Shown piece by piece: positions 26,456 through 34,966 of a DNA stretch of 64,000 nucleotides. The notes under the pieces are model-generated. The model saw nothing but the letters and a program-made list of their open reading frames with translations. It was not told the origin of the DNA and did not search any database. The position numbers and the translations under genes were made by a program. The stretch's first letter is position 1; the number at the start of each line of letters is the position of its first letter. Source of the stretch: Parafrankia irregularis (GTDB lineage: Bacteria > Actinomycetota > Actinomycetes > Frankiales > Frankiaceae); the NCBI RefSeq assembly GCF_001536285.1, contig NZ_FAOZ01000017.1:118032-182031 (forward strand), in the 5' to 3' direction.

Positions 26456-26523
26456 CAGGCAGGCAGGCAGGCAGGCAGCGAACGTGATCAGTCCGATGCG
26501 GCACACATCCGATGCGGCACACA
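26456..26523. repeat. Two tandem repeats upstream of nitronate monooxygenase
   Basis: A tetranucleotide run, CAGG repeated 5.75 times (26456-26478), is followed by two perfect copies of the 16-mer TCCGATGCGGCACACA (26492-26507 and 26508-26523). The second copy ends 5 nt before the AGGGGAGAG ribosome site of the gene at 26543, so both repeats lie in its leader or promoter. Confidence 0.85.
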
Positions 26524-26542
26524 AAGGGGAGAGCGAGACGCC

Positions 26543-27514
26543 ATGAGACACAACGAAGCGGTCCCGATCGGCTGGCCGCTCCCGACCGACCGGCTGGTGC
26601 TGCCGCTGATCGCCGCGCCGATGACAAGGGTGTCGACCCCGGCCCTCGTGGCCGCCGCCTGTTCCGCCGGAATCGTCGGGGCGTTCCCGACCAGCAACTG
26701 CAGTTCGAACGCCGAGCTCGACGAGTGGCTCGACGAGATCGCGGCTACTGTTCGTACCGCGGGAACAACCGCAGACGATGCCGCCAGCGTTCCCACACCG
26801 GGCCCGGTCGCCGCCAACCTGATCGTGCACCGGGCGAACAAACGCCTCGACGACGACCTCCAGACGATTGTGCGCCGTTCCGTCGAGCTGGTCATCACCA
26901 GTGTCGGAAACCCGGTTCCGGTGATCGACCCGCTTCACCGCGCGGGCTGTCGCGTCCTCGCGGACGTCGCCTCGCTCGCGCACGCGCACAAGGCGGTGGA
27001 CGCGGGCGCCGACGGTCTCGTGCTGCTCAGCGCCGGGGCGGGCGGTCACACCGGCTGGGCCAACCCGTTCGCCTTCGCCCGCGCCGTTCGCCGGTTCTAT
27101 GACGGACCGCTGGTTCTCGCCGGCGGTATCAGCGACGGCACGGCGCTCTGGGCAGCGATCACGCTCGGCTACGACCTCGGCTACATGGGCACGAAGTTCA
27201 TCGCCACCCGGGAAAGCGGCGCGGACCCGAAATGGCGTGCCGCCGTCGTCAGCGCCAGCCTCGACGACATCACCCTGAGCACCGCGCCCAACGGGGTCAC
27301 AGCCAGCATGGTCGTGCCTCCAGGTGGCGCAGGTCAGCCCGCGGGCAGCGCCGGGCACACCGTGTCCGGCGTCGACGCGATCACCACGGTCGCGGGCGTC
27401 GTGGCCGCGACCAGCACCGAATGGCACCGGGCCCGGGCCCGCACCAGCACGGCGCTCAGGGCGTCGGGGCGATCAGGCCTCGGGGCCAGCAGCCTGTCGT
27501 GGACTCAGGATTGA
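26543..27514 (+). CDS. Nitronate monooxygenase-family flavoprotein
   Basis: A 323-residue TIM-barrel FMN enzyme of the nitronate monooxygenase family. Features: LVLPLIAAPMTRVSTPALVA at the N-terminus, VITSVGNPVPVIDPLHRAGC, GADGLVLLSAGAGGHTGWAN (FMN phosphate site and catalytic His region), LVLAGGISDGTALWAAITLG and YMGTKFIATRESGADPKWR. The family oxidises alkyl nitronates such as propionate 3-nitronate; some members have other substrates. GGGGAGAG lies upstream of the ATG. The promoter region carries simple repeats and TATAG-containing direct repeats around 26401-26425 (CGTTATAG twice), possible operators. Confidence 0.88.
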   Translation: MRHNEAVPIGWPLPTDRLVLPLIAAPMTRVSTPALVAAACSAGIVGAFPTSNCSSNAELDEWLDEIAATVRTAGTTADDAASVPTPGPVAANLIVHRANKRLDDDLQTIVRRSVELVITSVGNPVPVIDPLHRAGCRVLADVASLAHAHKAVDAGADGLVLLSAGAGGHTGWANPFAFARAVRRFYDGPLVLAGGISDGTALWAAITLGYDLGYMGTKFIATRESGADPKWRAAVVSASLDDITLSTAPNGVTASMVVPPGGAGQPAGSAGHTVSGVDAITTVAGVVAATSTEWHRARARTSTALRASGRSGLGASSLSWTQD

Positions 27515-27596
27515 AACGTTCGTTCGAGCGGGTCCGCCCCGTGGCGGATCCCGGAACGTCAACTGCTGGCGGACCCCAGGTGGAGGCACCTCGACC

Positions 27597-27701
27597 GTCG
27601 TGATGGTTCGATTGGTCCGGCGCCTCGGCGGACACTGCGAGCACGTCGACGTCGTACTCGGCCGACGGTCGCACGACGAGGTCGGCGTCGTGCCTCGGCG
27701 C
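27597..27701 (-). pseudogene. Decayed C-terminal fragment of a cupin gene
   Basis: The minus strand here encodes APRHDADLVVRPSAEYDVDV and LAVSAEAPDQS. The intact cupin at 16044 ends PPGHDADLIAPLSAEYNVDV and LVQSGEAPDEPGS. About two thirds of the residues match over 33 positions, yet the rest of the cupin is missing and there is no start. It is a remnant of a second cupin copy in the gap between the monooxygenase and the transporter gene. Confidence 0.75.
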
Positions 27702-27882
27702 TACCGCCGTACCGCGACTAATGAGTCGACACGGACGGGATATGCCGTTCTTCCTCCCTCGATGAGTGGGGTACATTTCCTGGTCAGCGGCATCGCGACA
27801 TCCGTCGCCCCCGGCTGGTAGAGCTCATCGGCATCGCGTCGACGCCTCTCGGCATGCGCGAGCACAGAAGGGTCGGAACACG

Positions 27883-28992
27883 GTGCCGATGTCGTCAATC
27901 AATACGCCAAAAGGCTCGTTGACGCGTTCCACGGCTATTCTGTTGGGACTGGCTTCGTCGACCGTCGCCATAGCCGGGATGCGGGCCTTCCGGGACACTC
28001 TGGCCGCGGCATTCCTGGCGTTGGTCCTCGTGGTCACATGCCATCCGCTGCAGACGTGCCTACGCCGCCGCGGCGCACCCGGGTGGGTCGGCGTCGCCGT
28101 GACGATGACGACCATATACACGATCATGGCCGGCCTGGTGGTCGCCCTGGTCACGGCGGCCGCCCGACTTGTCACCCTGCTGCCGGACTACGCCACACAG
28201 TTCGAAAAGCTGCTCAACCAGGCCGCCCGGCGGCTGGAGGACCTCGGCGTCACGCCGGAGCAGGCCAGCACGACGGTCGGCCGGCTCGACCTGTCCAAAC
28301 TGTCCGGCCTGCTGCAGAACATTCTTTCCGGGCTGACCTCGGCGGGGTCGAATCTGATGTTCCTCGTTGCTCTGGTCTTCTTCCTGGCGATCGACGGCGA
28401 TCAGTTTGCGCGCCGGCTCGACATGGCCGCCGAGTCGCGGCCGCTCCTGGTGGACGCATTGCGGGCGTTCGCCCGCAACACGCGCCGCTATCTTGCCGTT
28501 TCCTCGCTCTTCGGGCTGGTCGTCGCGGCGCTCGATGTGCTTGCTCTGCACTGGCTGGCGATTCCGCTGCCGCTGTTGTGGGGGCTGCTGTCGTTCATCA
28601 CCAACTACATCCCCAACATCGGGTTCCTGGTGGGCCTGCTCCCACCTGCGCTGCTCGGCCTGCTCGAGGGCGGGGTCGCCCGCATGCTCTGGGTCGTGGC
28701 GGTCTATTCATCGATCAACATGGTCGTGCAGTCGTTCATCCAGCCGAAGGTCGTCGGGAACGTGGTGAGTCTGTCCGCGACGCTGACCTTCTTCTCGGTG
28801 GTCTTCTGGACGCTCGTTCTCGGCCCGCTCGGGGCGCTGCTCGCGGTTCCGATGACGTTGCTGACCAAGGCTCTGCTCATCGACTCCGATCCCGCGGCCC
28901 AGTGGTTGCGCCCGCTTCTCGGCGATACGACGGCTGAGGCCGCGGAAGAGGATGCCACGCCATCCGCCCAGTCAAAAACGCAGTCTCCGTGA
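27883..28992 (+). CDS. AI-2E family transporter (PerM-like)
   Basis: A 369-residue membrane protein of the AI-2E/PerM/YdiK family. It has the characteristic layout: N-terminal membrane pairs (ILLGLASSTVAIAGM, TLAAAFLALVLVVT), a soluble helical segment (LLPDYATQFEKLLNQAARRL), then membrane segments including the signature LLSFITNYIPNIGFLVGLLP and VVQSFIQPKVVGNVVSLSAT. Family members export small solutes or peptides, or act as Na+/H+ antiporters; the name from quorum-signal export is not predictive. GTG 27883 has better spacing to AGAAGGG than ATG 27889, two codons later. Convergent with the sulfonate-binding protein gene. Confidence 0.88.
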   Translation: MPMSSINTPKGSLTRSTAILLGLASSTVAIAGMRAFRDTLAAAFLALVLVVTCHPLQTCLRRRGAPGWVGVAVTMTTIYTIMAGLVVALVTAAARLVTLLPDYATQFEKLLNQAARRLEDLGVTPEQASTTVGRLDLSKLSGLLQNILSGLTSAGSNLMFLVALVFFLAIDGDQFARRLDMAAESRPLLVDALRAFARNTRRYLAVSSLFGLVVAALDVLALHWLAIPLPLLWGLLSFITNYIPNIGFLVGLLPPALLGLLEGGVARMLWVVAVYSSINMVVQSFIQPKVVGNVVSLSATLTFFSVVFWTLVLGPLGALLAVPMTLLTKALLIDSDPAAQWLRPLLGDTTAEAAEEDATPSAQSKTQSP

Positions 28993-29073
28993 GGCCACGA
29001 GAGGTCGCACCGCTTCGCCACGATGACCAACCTCGCATGTGGGCCCGGCGGGCGGCCCCGTTCGCGACCCTCG

Positions 29074-30090
29074 TCAGGAGGTCAGGGAGCGGACGAAGAA
29101 GGGCTTCACGTCGAGCTTCTTCTCGAGCACACCGGCCTCGGCGTAGACGTCGGCGGACTTCTGGAACTGGCTGACGATCTGGTCGTCGATCGGGGGCGCG
29201 CTCCACTGGCGGCGCTTGAGCACGTCGAGGGCCACCGGCTCGGGCAGTTTCGTCAGCGACGCGAAGATCTTCGAGAACTCGCCCTGGTGCTGGTTCGACC
29301 AGATGAACGCGTTGCGCTGTCGGGTCAGGAAGTCGGCGATCGCCGCCTTGGTGCCCGCGTTCTCGACCGCGTCCTCGGTGGCGACGACGAAGCCCAGGCC
29401 GCTGTTGATCCCCTCGCCGTCGCGGACGATGCGGGCGCCCTTACGTTCGGCGAGCGCGACGTAAGGATCCCAGGTCACCCAGGCGTCGATCTGCCGGGCG
29501 TCGAAGGCGGCCGACGCGGCCGGCGGGGCCAGGAACGAGATCGTCAGGTCGTCGGGGGTCAGCCCGGCCTCCTTGAGCGCGCCGAGCAGCAGGTAGTGCC
29601 CGATGCTGCCCTCGGTCGACGGGGATACCGTCCTGCCACGCAGATCGGCGACGGTACGGATCGGCGAGTCCTTGGGAACGAGGATCGCGACGCCCTTCGG
29701 GGAGGTGCGGGCCGCCCCGACGACCTTCAGCGGCGCGCCGGCACCGAGCGCGTTGAGGATGGGCGCGTCACCGGCCTGACCGATGTCGGCCGCGCCGGCG
29801 CGCAGCGCCTGCAGCAGCGGGGCGGCGGCGGAGAAGTCGGACCACTCGATCTTGTATGGGACGTCCGCGAGGACGCCCGAGGCCTCGAGCAGTGCCTTGA
29901 GCTGGCCGACCTGGTCGGCGACCCGCAGGGTCACGCGGGAGAGGTCGGGCCGCCCGTCGGCCGTCGTGGCCGCCGGGGCGTCGTCGGAGTCCGACCCGCA
30001 GGCGGTGACGGCCACGACGGCCACGACGGCCACCAGTGCCGCGACGCCGACCCGCAGCCGGGATCCGAGCAGTCTGAACACGCGCAACAT
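29074..30090 (-). CDS. ssuA: Sulfonate/taurine-type ABC substrate-binding lipoprotein
   Basis: A 338-residue lipoprotein of the SsuA/NMT1-like family. ATG 30090 gives a signal peptide with a long valine-rich core ending in VTACGSD (lipobox). Domain features: EWSDFSAAAPLLQALRAGAADI, ADLRGRTVSPSTEGSIGHYL and FDARQIDAWVTWDPYVALAE. Such proteins capture alkanesulfonates, taurine or related anions. It is transcribed away from the matching permease and ATPase genes at 30586 and 31509, about 500 bp off, with a sulfur-type leader peptide between. The three together make a complete importer. Confidence 0.87.
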   Translation of the reverse strand: MLRVFRLLGSRLRVGVAALVAVVAVVAVTACGSDSDDAPAATTADGRPDLSRVTLRVADQVGQLKALLEASGVLADVPYKIEWSDFSAAAPLLQALRAGAADIGQAGDAPILNALGAGAPLKVVGAARTSPKGVAILVPKDSPIRTVADLRGRTVSPSTEGSIGHYLLLGALKEAGLTPDDLTISFLAPPAASAAFDARQIDAWVTWDPYVALAERKGARIVRDGEGINSGLGFVVATEDAVENAGTKAAIADFLTRQRNAFIWSNQHQGEFSKIFASLTKLPEPVALDVLKRRQWSAPPIDDQIVSQFQKSADVYAEAGVLEKKLDVKPFFVRSLTS

Positions 30091-30328
30091 CGCACAACGC
30101 TCCGGGGTCAGGGGATCAGGCCGGGACGGGCAGGCCACCAGGGCGGACCGGGCAGCCCGGTGACATTTTGCTGACAGACAGGATCAACCTCATCTCGACC
30201 GCGTCCCACCGAGCACGGTACAGCACTGTCAGTAATTCATCTTTGACGACCTAAAAAGTGAAGAAGTGACTTCCATCACACATTCAGACCCATTGACCCA
30301 GCCTGTCGGGCATGTTTCGGTTGCTCCC

Positions 30329-30421
30329 GTGTACAGATCGGTTCGACTGGTCACCCGCAGTCACATCGACCTGCAGCGGATCAAGTCCGCCGCATGTCCC
30401 CGGCACCGGGCCGACGGCTAG
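30329..30421 (+). CDS. 30-residue leader peptide of the sulfur-gene type
   Basis: GTG at 30329 opens a 30-codon frame that ends TAG at 30421. Its core, VTRSHIDLQRIKSAACP, matches the pattern R-x-H-x-D-L-x-R-x-x-S-A-x-C of the small leader peptides that precede sulfate, sulfonate and cysteine genes in actinomycetes. In that family a terminal Cys codon is thought to sense cysteine supply by attenuation (established for related mycobacterial leaders, inference here). The gap to the permease gene at 30586 is 164 bp, room for an attenuator. No ribosome site is visible, so translation may be leaderless. Confidence 0.7.
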   Translation: MYRSVRLVTRSHIDLQRIKSAACPRHRADG

Positions 30422-30585
30422 GCACCTTCCGTCGTCGACTCGGTCCGGCGGCATCCCTGCCCGCGGACCGGGAGATGGCAATGGCTCACCAAGGCGACCG
30501 CCGCCACCGCCGCCCTCCCCGTTCTCACCGGCGACCGTGACTGCTTTTCACGGCGATGACTCGCGCGCCCTCGACGGGAGAATTC

Positions 30586-31536
30586 GTGACGCTCCAGACC
30601 TTTCCCGCCGGCATGGGCGGCGAGAGCAGCACACCCGGCGGGAGCACGGAGAAAACCGACTCACCGGGAACATCGGAAACTCCAAAAACGCGAGAAACAC
30701 GAGAAACATCCGGAACATCGGTCGAGGTGGCGCCGGTTCTGACCACCGTCGTTCCCGCCGGCGCCCGGCGGCGGGGACTACCCCGCTGGGCACGGCGCCC
30801 GGTGGGACCATTGTTCCTGCTGGCGGCGTGGCAGATCGCGGTGTGGACCGGAAGCGCGTCCACCGAGCTTCTCGCCTCGCCGTGGAGCGTGGTCACGACA
30901 TTCGCGGACCTGATGGGCAGCGGTGAGCTCCCCCGGGCCATTCTGGTGTCACTGCGGCGTGCCGGAAGCGGCCTGCTGCTGGGCGGATTCATCGGCATCA
31001 CGCTGGCACTGCTGGCCGGGCTCTTCCGGCTCGGCGAGGACCTCATCGACGCCGCCGTCCAGATGATCCGCACTGTGCCCTTCGTGGGCCTCATCCCGCT
31101 TTTCATCATCTGGTTCGGCATCGGGGAGCAGCCGAAGATCGCCCTCGTCGCCTTCGGCGTCGCGTTCCCGCTGTACCTCAACACCTATGCCGGAATCCGG
31201 AACGTCGACGCGACCCTCGTCGAGGCCGCGCGCACGGTGGGGCTCGGCCGGGCCGGGCTGATCCGGCACGTCATCCTGCCGGGGGCGCTGCCGAACGTCC
31301 TGGTGGGCCTGCGGTTCTCCCTCGCGATCGCGTGGCTCGCGCTCATCTTCGCCGAGCAGATCAACGCAAACCGGGGCCTGGGGCACCTGATGAACCGGGC
31401 CCAGGAGTTCCAGCGCACCGACATCATCGTCGTCTGCCTCGTGGTCTACGCCCTTCTCGGGCTCGCCGTCGACGCCGTCGTCCGACTACTCGAAAGGCTG
31501 CTGCTGTCATGGCGACCGGCCTTCAGCGGAGCTTGA
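30586..31536 (+). CDS. ssuC: Sulfonate-type ABC permease
   Basis: A 316-residue inner-membrane permease. GTG 30586 follows GGGAG by 5 nt and is preferred to ATG 30556. A polar N-terminal extension rich in Thr/Glu (ETPKTRETRETSGTSVE) precedes the membrane domain. That domain shows LLLGGFIGITLALLAGLFRL and TVPFVGLIPLFIIWFGIGEQ. The EAA-like ATPase contact is AARTVGLGRAGLIRHVILPG, and the family ending GLAVDAVVRLLERLLLSWRP is present. It overlaps the ATPase gene by 28 nt. With SsuA on the opposite strand and the leader peptide upstream, uptake of sulfonates under cysteine control is the best reading. Confidence 0.88.
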   Translation: MTLQTFPAGMGGESSTPGGSTEKTDSPGTSETPKTRETRETSGTSVEVAPVLTTVVPAGARRRGLPRWARRPVGPLFLLAAWQIAVWTGSASTELLASPWSVVTTFADLMGSGELPRAILVSLRRAGSGLLLGGFIGITLALLAGLFRLGEDLIDAAVQMIRTVPFVGLIPLFIIWFGIGEQPKIALVAFGVAFPLYLNTYAGIRNVDATLVEAARTVGLGRAGLIRHVILPGALPNVLVGLRFSLAIAWLALIFAEQINANRGLGHLMNRAQEFQRTDIIVVCLVVYALLGLAVDAVVRLLERLLLSWRPAFSGA

Positions 31537-32267
31537 CCACCGCCGGCGGGGGCACGCAAGCCCCACCCGCGGTCACCGTCCGCAACCTGCGCCGCTCCTT
31601 CGGCGACACCACGGTCATCGACGACCTCAGCCTGTCCGTCCCGGCCGGGCAGTTCGTCTGCCTGCTCGGCCGCAGCGGCTGCGGCAAGAGCACCCTGCTG
31701 CGGATCCTCGCCGACCTCGACAACGAGATCAGCGGCGAGGTCCAGATCGCGTCCCGGCGCGCGGTGGCCTTCCAGTCGCCGCGGCTGCTGCCCTGGAAGC
31801 GGGTGTGGCGCAACGTCGTTCTCGGCCTGCCGGGCCGGCCGGACCGAGCCCGCGCGCTCGCGGCGCTGACGGAGGTAGGGCTGGCCGATCGTGCCGACGC
31901 CTGGCCCAAGACGCTCTCCGGCGGCGAGGCGCAGCGCGCGTCGCTGGCCCGGGCGCTCGTGCGCGACCCCGAGCTGATGCTGCTCGACGAGCCGTTCGGA
32001 GCGCTCGACGCCCTGACCAGGATCCGCGTGCAGGGCCTGGTCGAGCAGCTGTGGCAGCGGCACCGCCCGGCGATCCTGCTGGTCACGCACGACGTCGAGG
32101 AGGCGTTGCTGCTCGCCGACCGGGCGCTGGTCATGGAGGACGGTGTGATCTCGCACAGCGTGGACGTCACGCTGCCGCGGCCACGCACCGTGACCGACCC
32201 GGCGTTCGTCGAGCTGCGCGCCGAGCTCCTCGCCCGGCTCGGCGTCGGGGCCTCCTCCCCTTCCTGA
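31509..32267 (+). CDS. ssuB: Sulfonate-type ABC ATPase
   Basis: A 252-residue ATP-binding subunit. Walker A is GRSGCGKST, the Q-loop FQSPRLLPWKRVW, the signature LSGGEAQRASLARAL, Walker B LMLLDEPFGALD and the switch His LLVTHDVEEALLLAD. All key residues are intact and the Q-loop and length match SsuB/TauB. ATG at 31509 with AAAGG upstream starts inside the 3' end of the permease gene, implying coupled translation. The next gene, a family-5 binding protein, begins 33 bp downstream, so the sulfonate and peptide-type importers may be one transcript. Confidence 0.9.
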   Translation: MATGLQRSLTTAGGGTQAPPAVTVRNLRRSFGDTTVIDDLSLSVPAGQFVCLLGRSGCGKSTLLRILADLDNEISGEVQIASRRAVAFQSPRLLPWKRVWRNVVLGLPGRPDRARALAALTEVGLADRADAWPKTLSGGEAQRASLARALVRDPELMLLDEPFGALDALTRIRVQGLVEQLWQRHRPAILLVTHDVEEALLLADRALVMEDGVISHSVDVTLPRPRTVTDPAFVELRAELLARLGVGASSPS

Positions 32268-32300
32268 CGAAGCTCGTCCCAACACCCCCGGAGTTCACCC

Positions 32301-33992
32301 ATGCGCTTCCCCAGACCCGGACGTCCAGTGGCACGGCCCCTACGACTCGCGGTGGCGGCGACGCTCGCCGCGGGACTCCTGCTCACCGCCTGCGGTTCCG
32401 ACGACGACCCCGCTCCGGGCGCCGCCGGCGCAGGCACCGGCGCCACCGAGAAACCGGTCGCGGGCGGTTCGGTCACCTACGCGATCGACACCGAGCCGAC
32501 CTGCTTCGACATCCACGTCAGCCCGCAGGACATCACCGCGGCCATCCAGCGCAACGTGTTCGACTCGCTCGTCGCGGAGGACGAGTCCGGCACGTTCCAC
32601 CCGTGGCTGGCGAGCTCCTGGGAGACCTCGCCGGATCTGAAGACCTACACCTTCAAGCTCCGCCAGGACGTCACGTTCACCGACGGCACCCGCTTCGACG
32701 CCGCCGCCGTGAAGGCGAACTTCGACCACATAAAGGCGCCCACGACGAAGTCGCGGTACGCCGCGAGCCTGCTCGGCAGCTACACCGGCACCGACGTCGT
32801 CGACCAGTTCACCGCCCGGGTGAACTTCGCCCAGCCCTTCGCGCCGTTCCTGCAGGCGGCCAGCACCGCCTATCTCGGCTTCTACTCGCCGAAGACGCTC
32901 GCCGCCGACGCCGACAAGCTGTGCGGCGGTGGCCCGGTGGCGGTCGGCACGGGGCCGTTCACCTTCACCAGCTACACCAAGGGCCAGAGCATCGTCCTGA
33001 CGAAGAACCCGGCGTACAACTGGGCGCCGGCGACCGCGAAGCACACCGGCGCCGCCTACCTGGACACGTTGACGATCCGCGTTCTCAAGGAGAACTCCAC
33101 CCGGATCGGCTCGCTGACCAGCGGCCAGATCGACGTCGCCGGTGCGGTGCCGCCGGCGAACGTGGCCGCGGTCGAGGCGAACGGGCGCCTGCAGGTGCTG
33201 CGCCGCGACGCCGCGGGCTCGCCGTACAGCCTCTACCTGAACACCACACTGGCACCGTTCACCGACGAGCGGGTGCGCGTCGCCTTCCAGCGTGGCCTGA
33301 ACATCGACCAGGACGTGAAGACCGTCTACTTCGGCCAGTACAAGCGTTCCTGGAGCCCACTCACCGCGGTCACGCCCTCCTACGACAGGAGCCTGGAGAA
33401 CAGCTGGCCCTACGACCCGGCCAAGGCCAACCAGCTGCTCGACGAGGCCGGCTGGACGGGCCGTGATTCCGACGGCTACCGCACCCGTGACGGCCACCGG
33501 CTCACCGTCGCCTGGCCGATCATCCCGGCCACCATCCGCGAACAGCGGGACGTCCTCGGCCAGGCGTTCCAGGAGGACCTCAAGAAGATCGGCATCGAGC
33601 TCACCCGCCCGTCCCTCGACGCGGGCACGTACCTGAAGGAGGCGTACGCCGGCAAGTACGCCGTCCTGGACTTCAGCTGGGCCCGGTTCGAGCCGGACGT
33701 GCTGCGGCTGTTCTTCCACTCGGCCAGCACTCTGGCCGGCGGCGGCCAGAACGCCGCGTTCGTGAAGGACCCCGAGGTGGACACCTGGACGACGACCGGT
33801 GCGGGCACCTTCGACGAGAAGGTCCGGAACGACGTCTACGCGCGCACCCAGCAGCGGGTGGTCAGGATCGGCGCGGTCGTGCCCGTCTACACACCGTCGT
33901 CCATCCTCGCGGCCGGCAGGCACGTCCACGGGATCGCCTTCGACACGAACGCCTGGCCGCAGTTCTACGACGCCTGGCGCGACCGAAAGTGA
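32301..33992 (+). CDS. Oligopeptide/nickel-type ABC substrate-binding lipoprotein (family 5)
   Basis: A 563-residue lipoprotein of the SBP_bac_5 family. Signal peptide ends in LLTACGS. Family landmarks: GGSVTYAIDTEPTCFDIHVS at the start of the mature domain, SWETSPDLKTYTFKLRQDVT followed by FTDGTRFDAAAVKANFDHIK, and late FDTNAWPQFYDAWRDRK. Ligands of this family are peptides, glutathione, nickel chelates or opine-like compounds. Being behind SsuB and a sulfur leader peptide, a sulfur-containing peptide or conjugate is a reasonable guess. The last codons overlap the next gene (GTGA). Confidence 0.88.
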   Translation: MRFPRPGRPVARPLRLAVAATLAAGLLLTACGSDDDPAPGAAGAGTGATEKPVAGGSVTYAIDTEPTCFDIHVSPQDITAAIQRNVFDSLVAEDESGTFHPWLASSWETSPDLKTYTFKLRQDVTFTDGTRFDAAAVKANFDHIKAPTTKSRYAASLLGSYTGTDVVDQFTARVNFAQPFAPFLQAASTAYLGFYSPKTLAADADKLCGGGPVAVGTGPFTFTSYTKGQSIVLTKNPAYNWAPATAKHTGAAYLDTLTIRVLKENSTRIGSLTSGQIDVAGAVPPANVAAVEANGRLQVLRRDAAGSPYSLYLNTTLAPFTDERVRVAFQRGLNIDQDVKTVYFGQYKRSWSPLTAVTPSYDRSLENSWPYDPAKANQLLDEAGWTGRDSDGYRTRDGHRLTVAWPIIPATIREQRDVLGQAFQEDLKKIGIELTRPSLDAGTYLKEAYAGKYAVLDFSWARFEPDVLRLFFHSASTLAGGGQNAAFVKDPEVDTWTTTGAGTFDEKVRNDVYARTQQRVVRIGAVVPVYTPSSILAAGRHVHGIAFDTNAWPQFYDAWRDRK

Positions 33993-34966
33993 AGGCCGTC
34001 GAACCCGTTCGGCCAGGGCCACGGGGGTGGATCGTGCTGCGCGCGGTCGGGCGGCGGCTCGCCCGCGCGGGCGCGGTCGTCCTCGGCGCGGCGACCCTCG
34101 CGTTCGCCGCGTTGCAGCTGCTGCCCGGTGACCCGGTGGCGGTCATGCTGGGGCCGGCCACGACGGCGTCCCCGCAGGTCCGGGAGCAGATCAGGGCCGA
34201 CTTCGGGTTCGACGAGCCGGTACCGGTGCGCTATCTGCACTACCTCGGTGATCTGGTGACGGGCGACCTGGGCCGGTCCTACCAGCTCCAGCAGCCGGTC
34301 ACCGCGCTCATCGGGGAGCAGCTGTGGCCGACGGTGCAGCTCGTCGCGGCGAGCGTCACCCTCGCCGTGGTCATCGCGGTGGTCTCCGCGGTGCTCACGG
34401 CGGGCCGCCGCTCGGCACTGCGCGCCGTGGTCACGCTGCTGGAGCTGGTGGCGCTGTCCACCCCGCAGTTCTGGCTGGGGATCGTGCTGCTGACAGTGTT
34501 CTCGTTCCGCCTGAACCTCTTCCCGGTGGCGGGCGCGCAGGACCTCAGGGCGCTGGTGCTGCCGGCGGTCACCCTCGCGCTACCCGTCGCCGGGGTGCTG
34601 GCACAGGTGCTGCGGGAGGGCATCGAGACGGCGCTGGAACAGCCGTTCGTCGTCGCTGCCCGGGCCCGGGGCCGCAGCCGGATCGGGGTGCGGCTGCGGC
34701 ACGCGGTCCGGCACGCGGCGGCCCCGCTGCTCACACTGTCCGGCTGGGTGACGGGTTCGCTGCTGGGCGGCGCGGTGCTGGTGGAGACCGTCTTCGGTCG
34801 CCCCGGCCTCGGTTCGCTGGTGCTGCAGGCGGTCGCCAGCCGGGACATGCCGGTCGTGCTGGGCGTGGTCCTGCTGACCGCGACGGTGGTGGCCGTCGTG
34901 TTCATCCTGGTGGACCTGGTGCAGCTGGCGCTCGACCCACGGCTACGGACGGCGGCAGCTCTGTGA
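33989..34966 (+). CDS. Peptide-type ABC permease, DppB/OppB-like
   Basis: A 325-residue permease. The GTG start overlaps the upstream TGA (GTGA at 33989-33992). Six membrane segments are expected; visible features are AALQLLPGDPVAVMLGP in the first periplasmic loop, YLHYLGDLVTGDLGRSYQL, LVALSTPQFWLGIVLLTVFS, the ATPase-contact loop VAARARGRSRIGVRLRHAVR and the C-terminal VETVFGRPGLGSLVLQAVAS. All are typical of DppB-like subunits. It pairs with the DppC-like permease that overlaps its own stop codon. Confidence 0.92.
   Translation: MKAVEPVRPGPRGWIVLRAVGRRLARAGAVVLGAATLAFAALQLLPGDPVAVMLGPATTASPQVREQIRADFGFDEPVPVRYLHYLGDLVTGDLGRSYQLQQPVTALIGEQLWPTVQLVAASVTLAVVIAVVSAVLTAGRRSALRAVVTLLELVALSTPQFWLGIVLLTVFSFRLNLFPVAGAQDLRALVLPAVTLALPVAGVLAQVLREGIETALEQPFVVAARARGRSRIGVRLRHAVRHAAAPLLTLSGWVTGSLLGGAVLVETVFGRPGLGSLVLQAVASRDMPVVLGVVLLTATVVAVVFILVDLVQLALDPRLRTAAAL

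Noticed and set aside
26352..26543. TATAG direct repeats (CGTTATAG at about 26400 and 26417) as a defined TetR operator
   Set aside because: They may be operators, but spacing and symmetry do not fit one class clearly, and the nearest TetR gene (25070) has its own upstream region. Left as a note in the gene entry.
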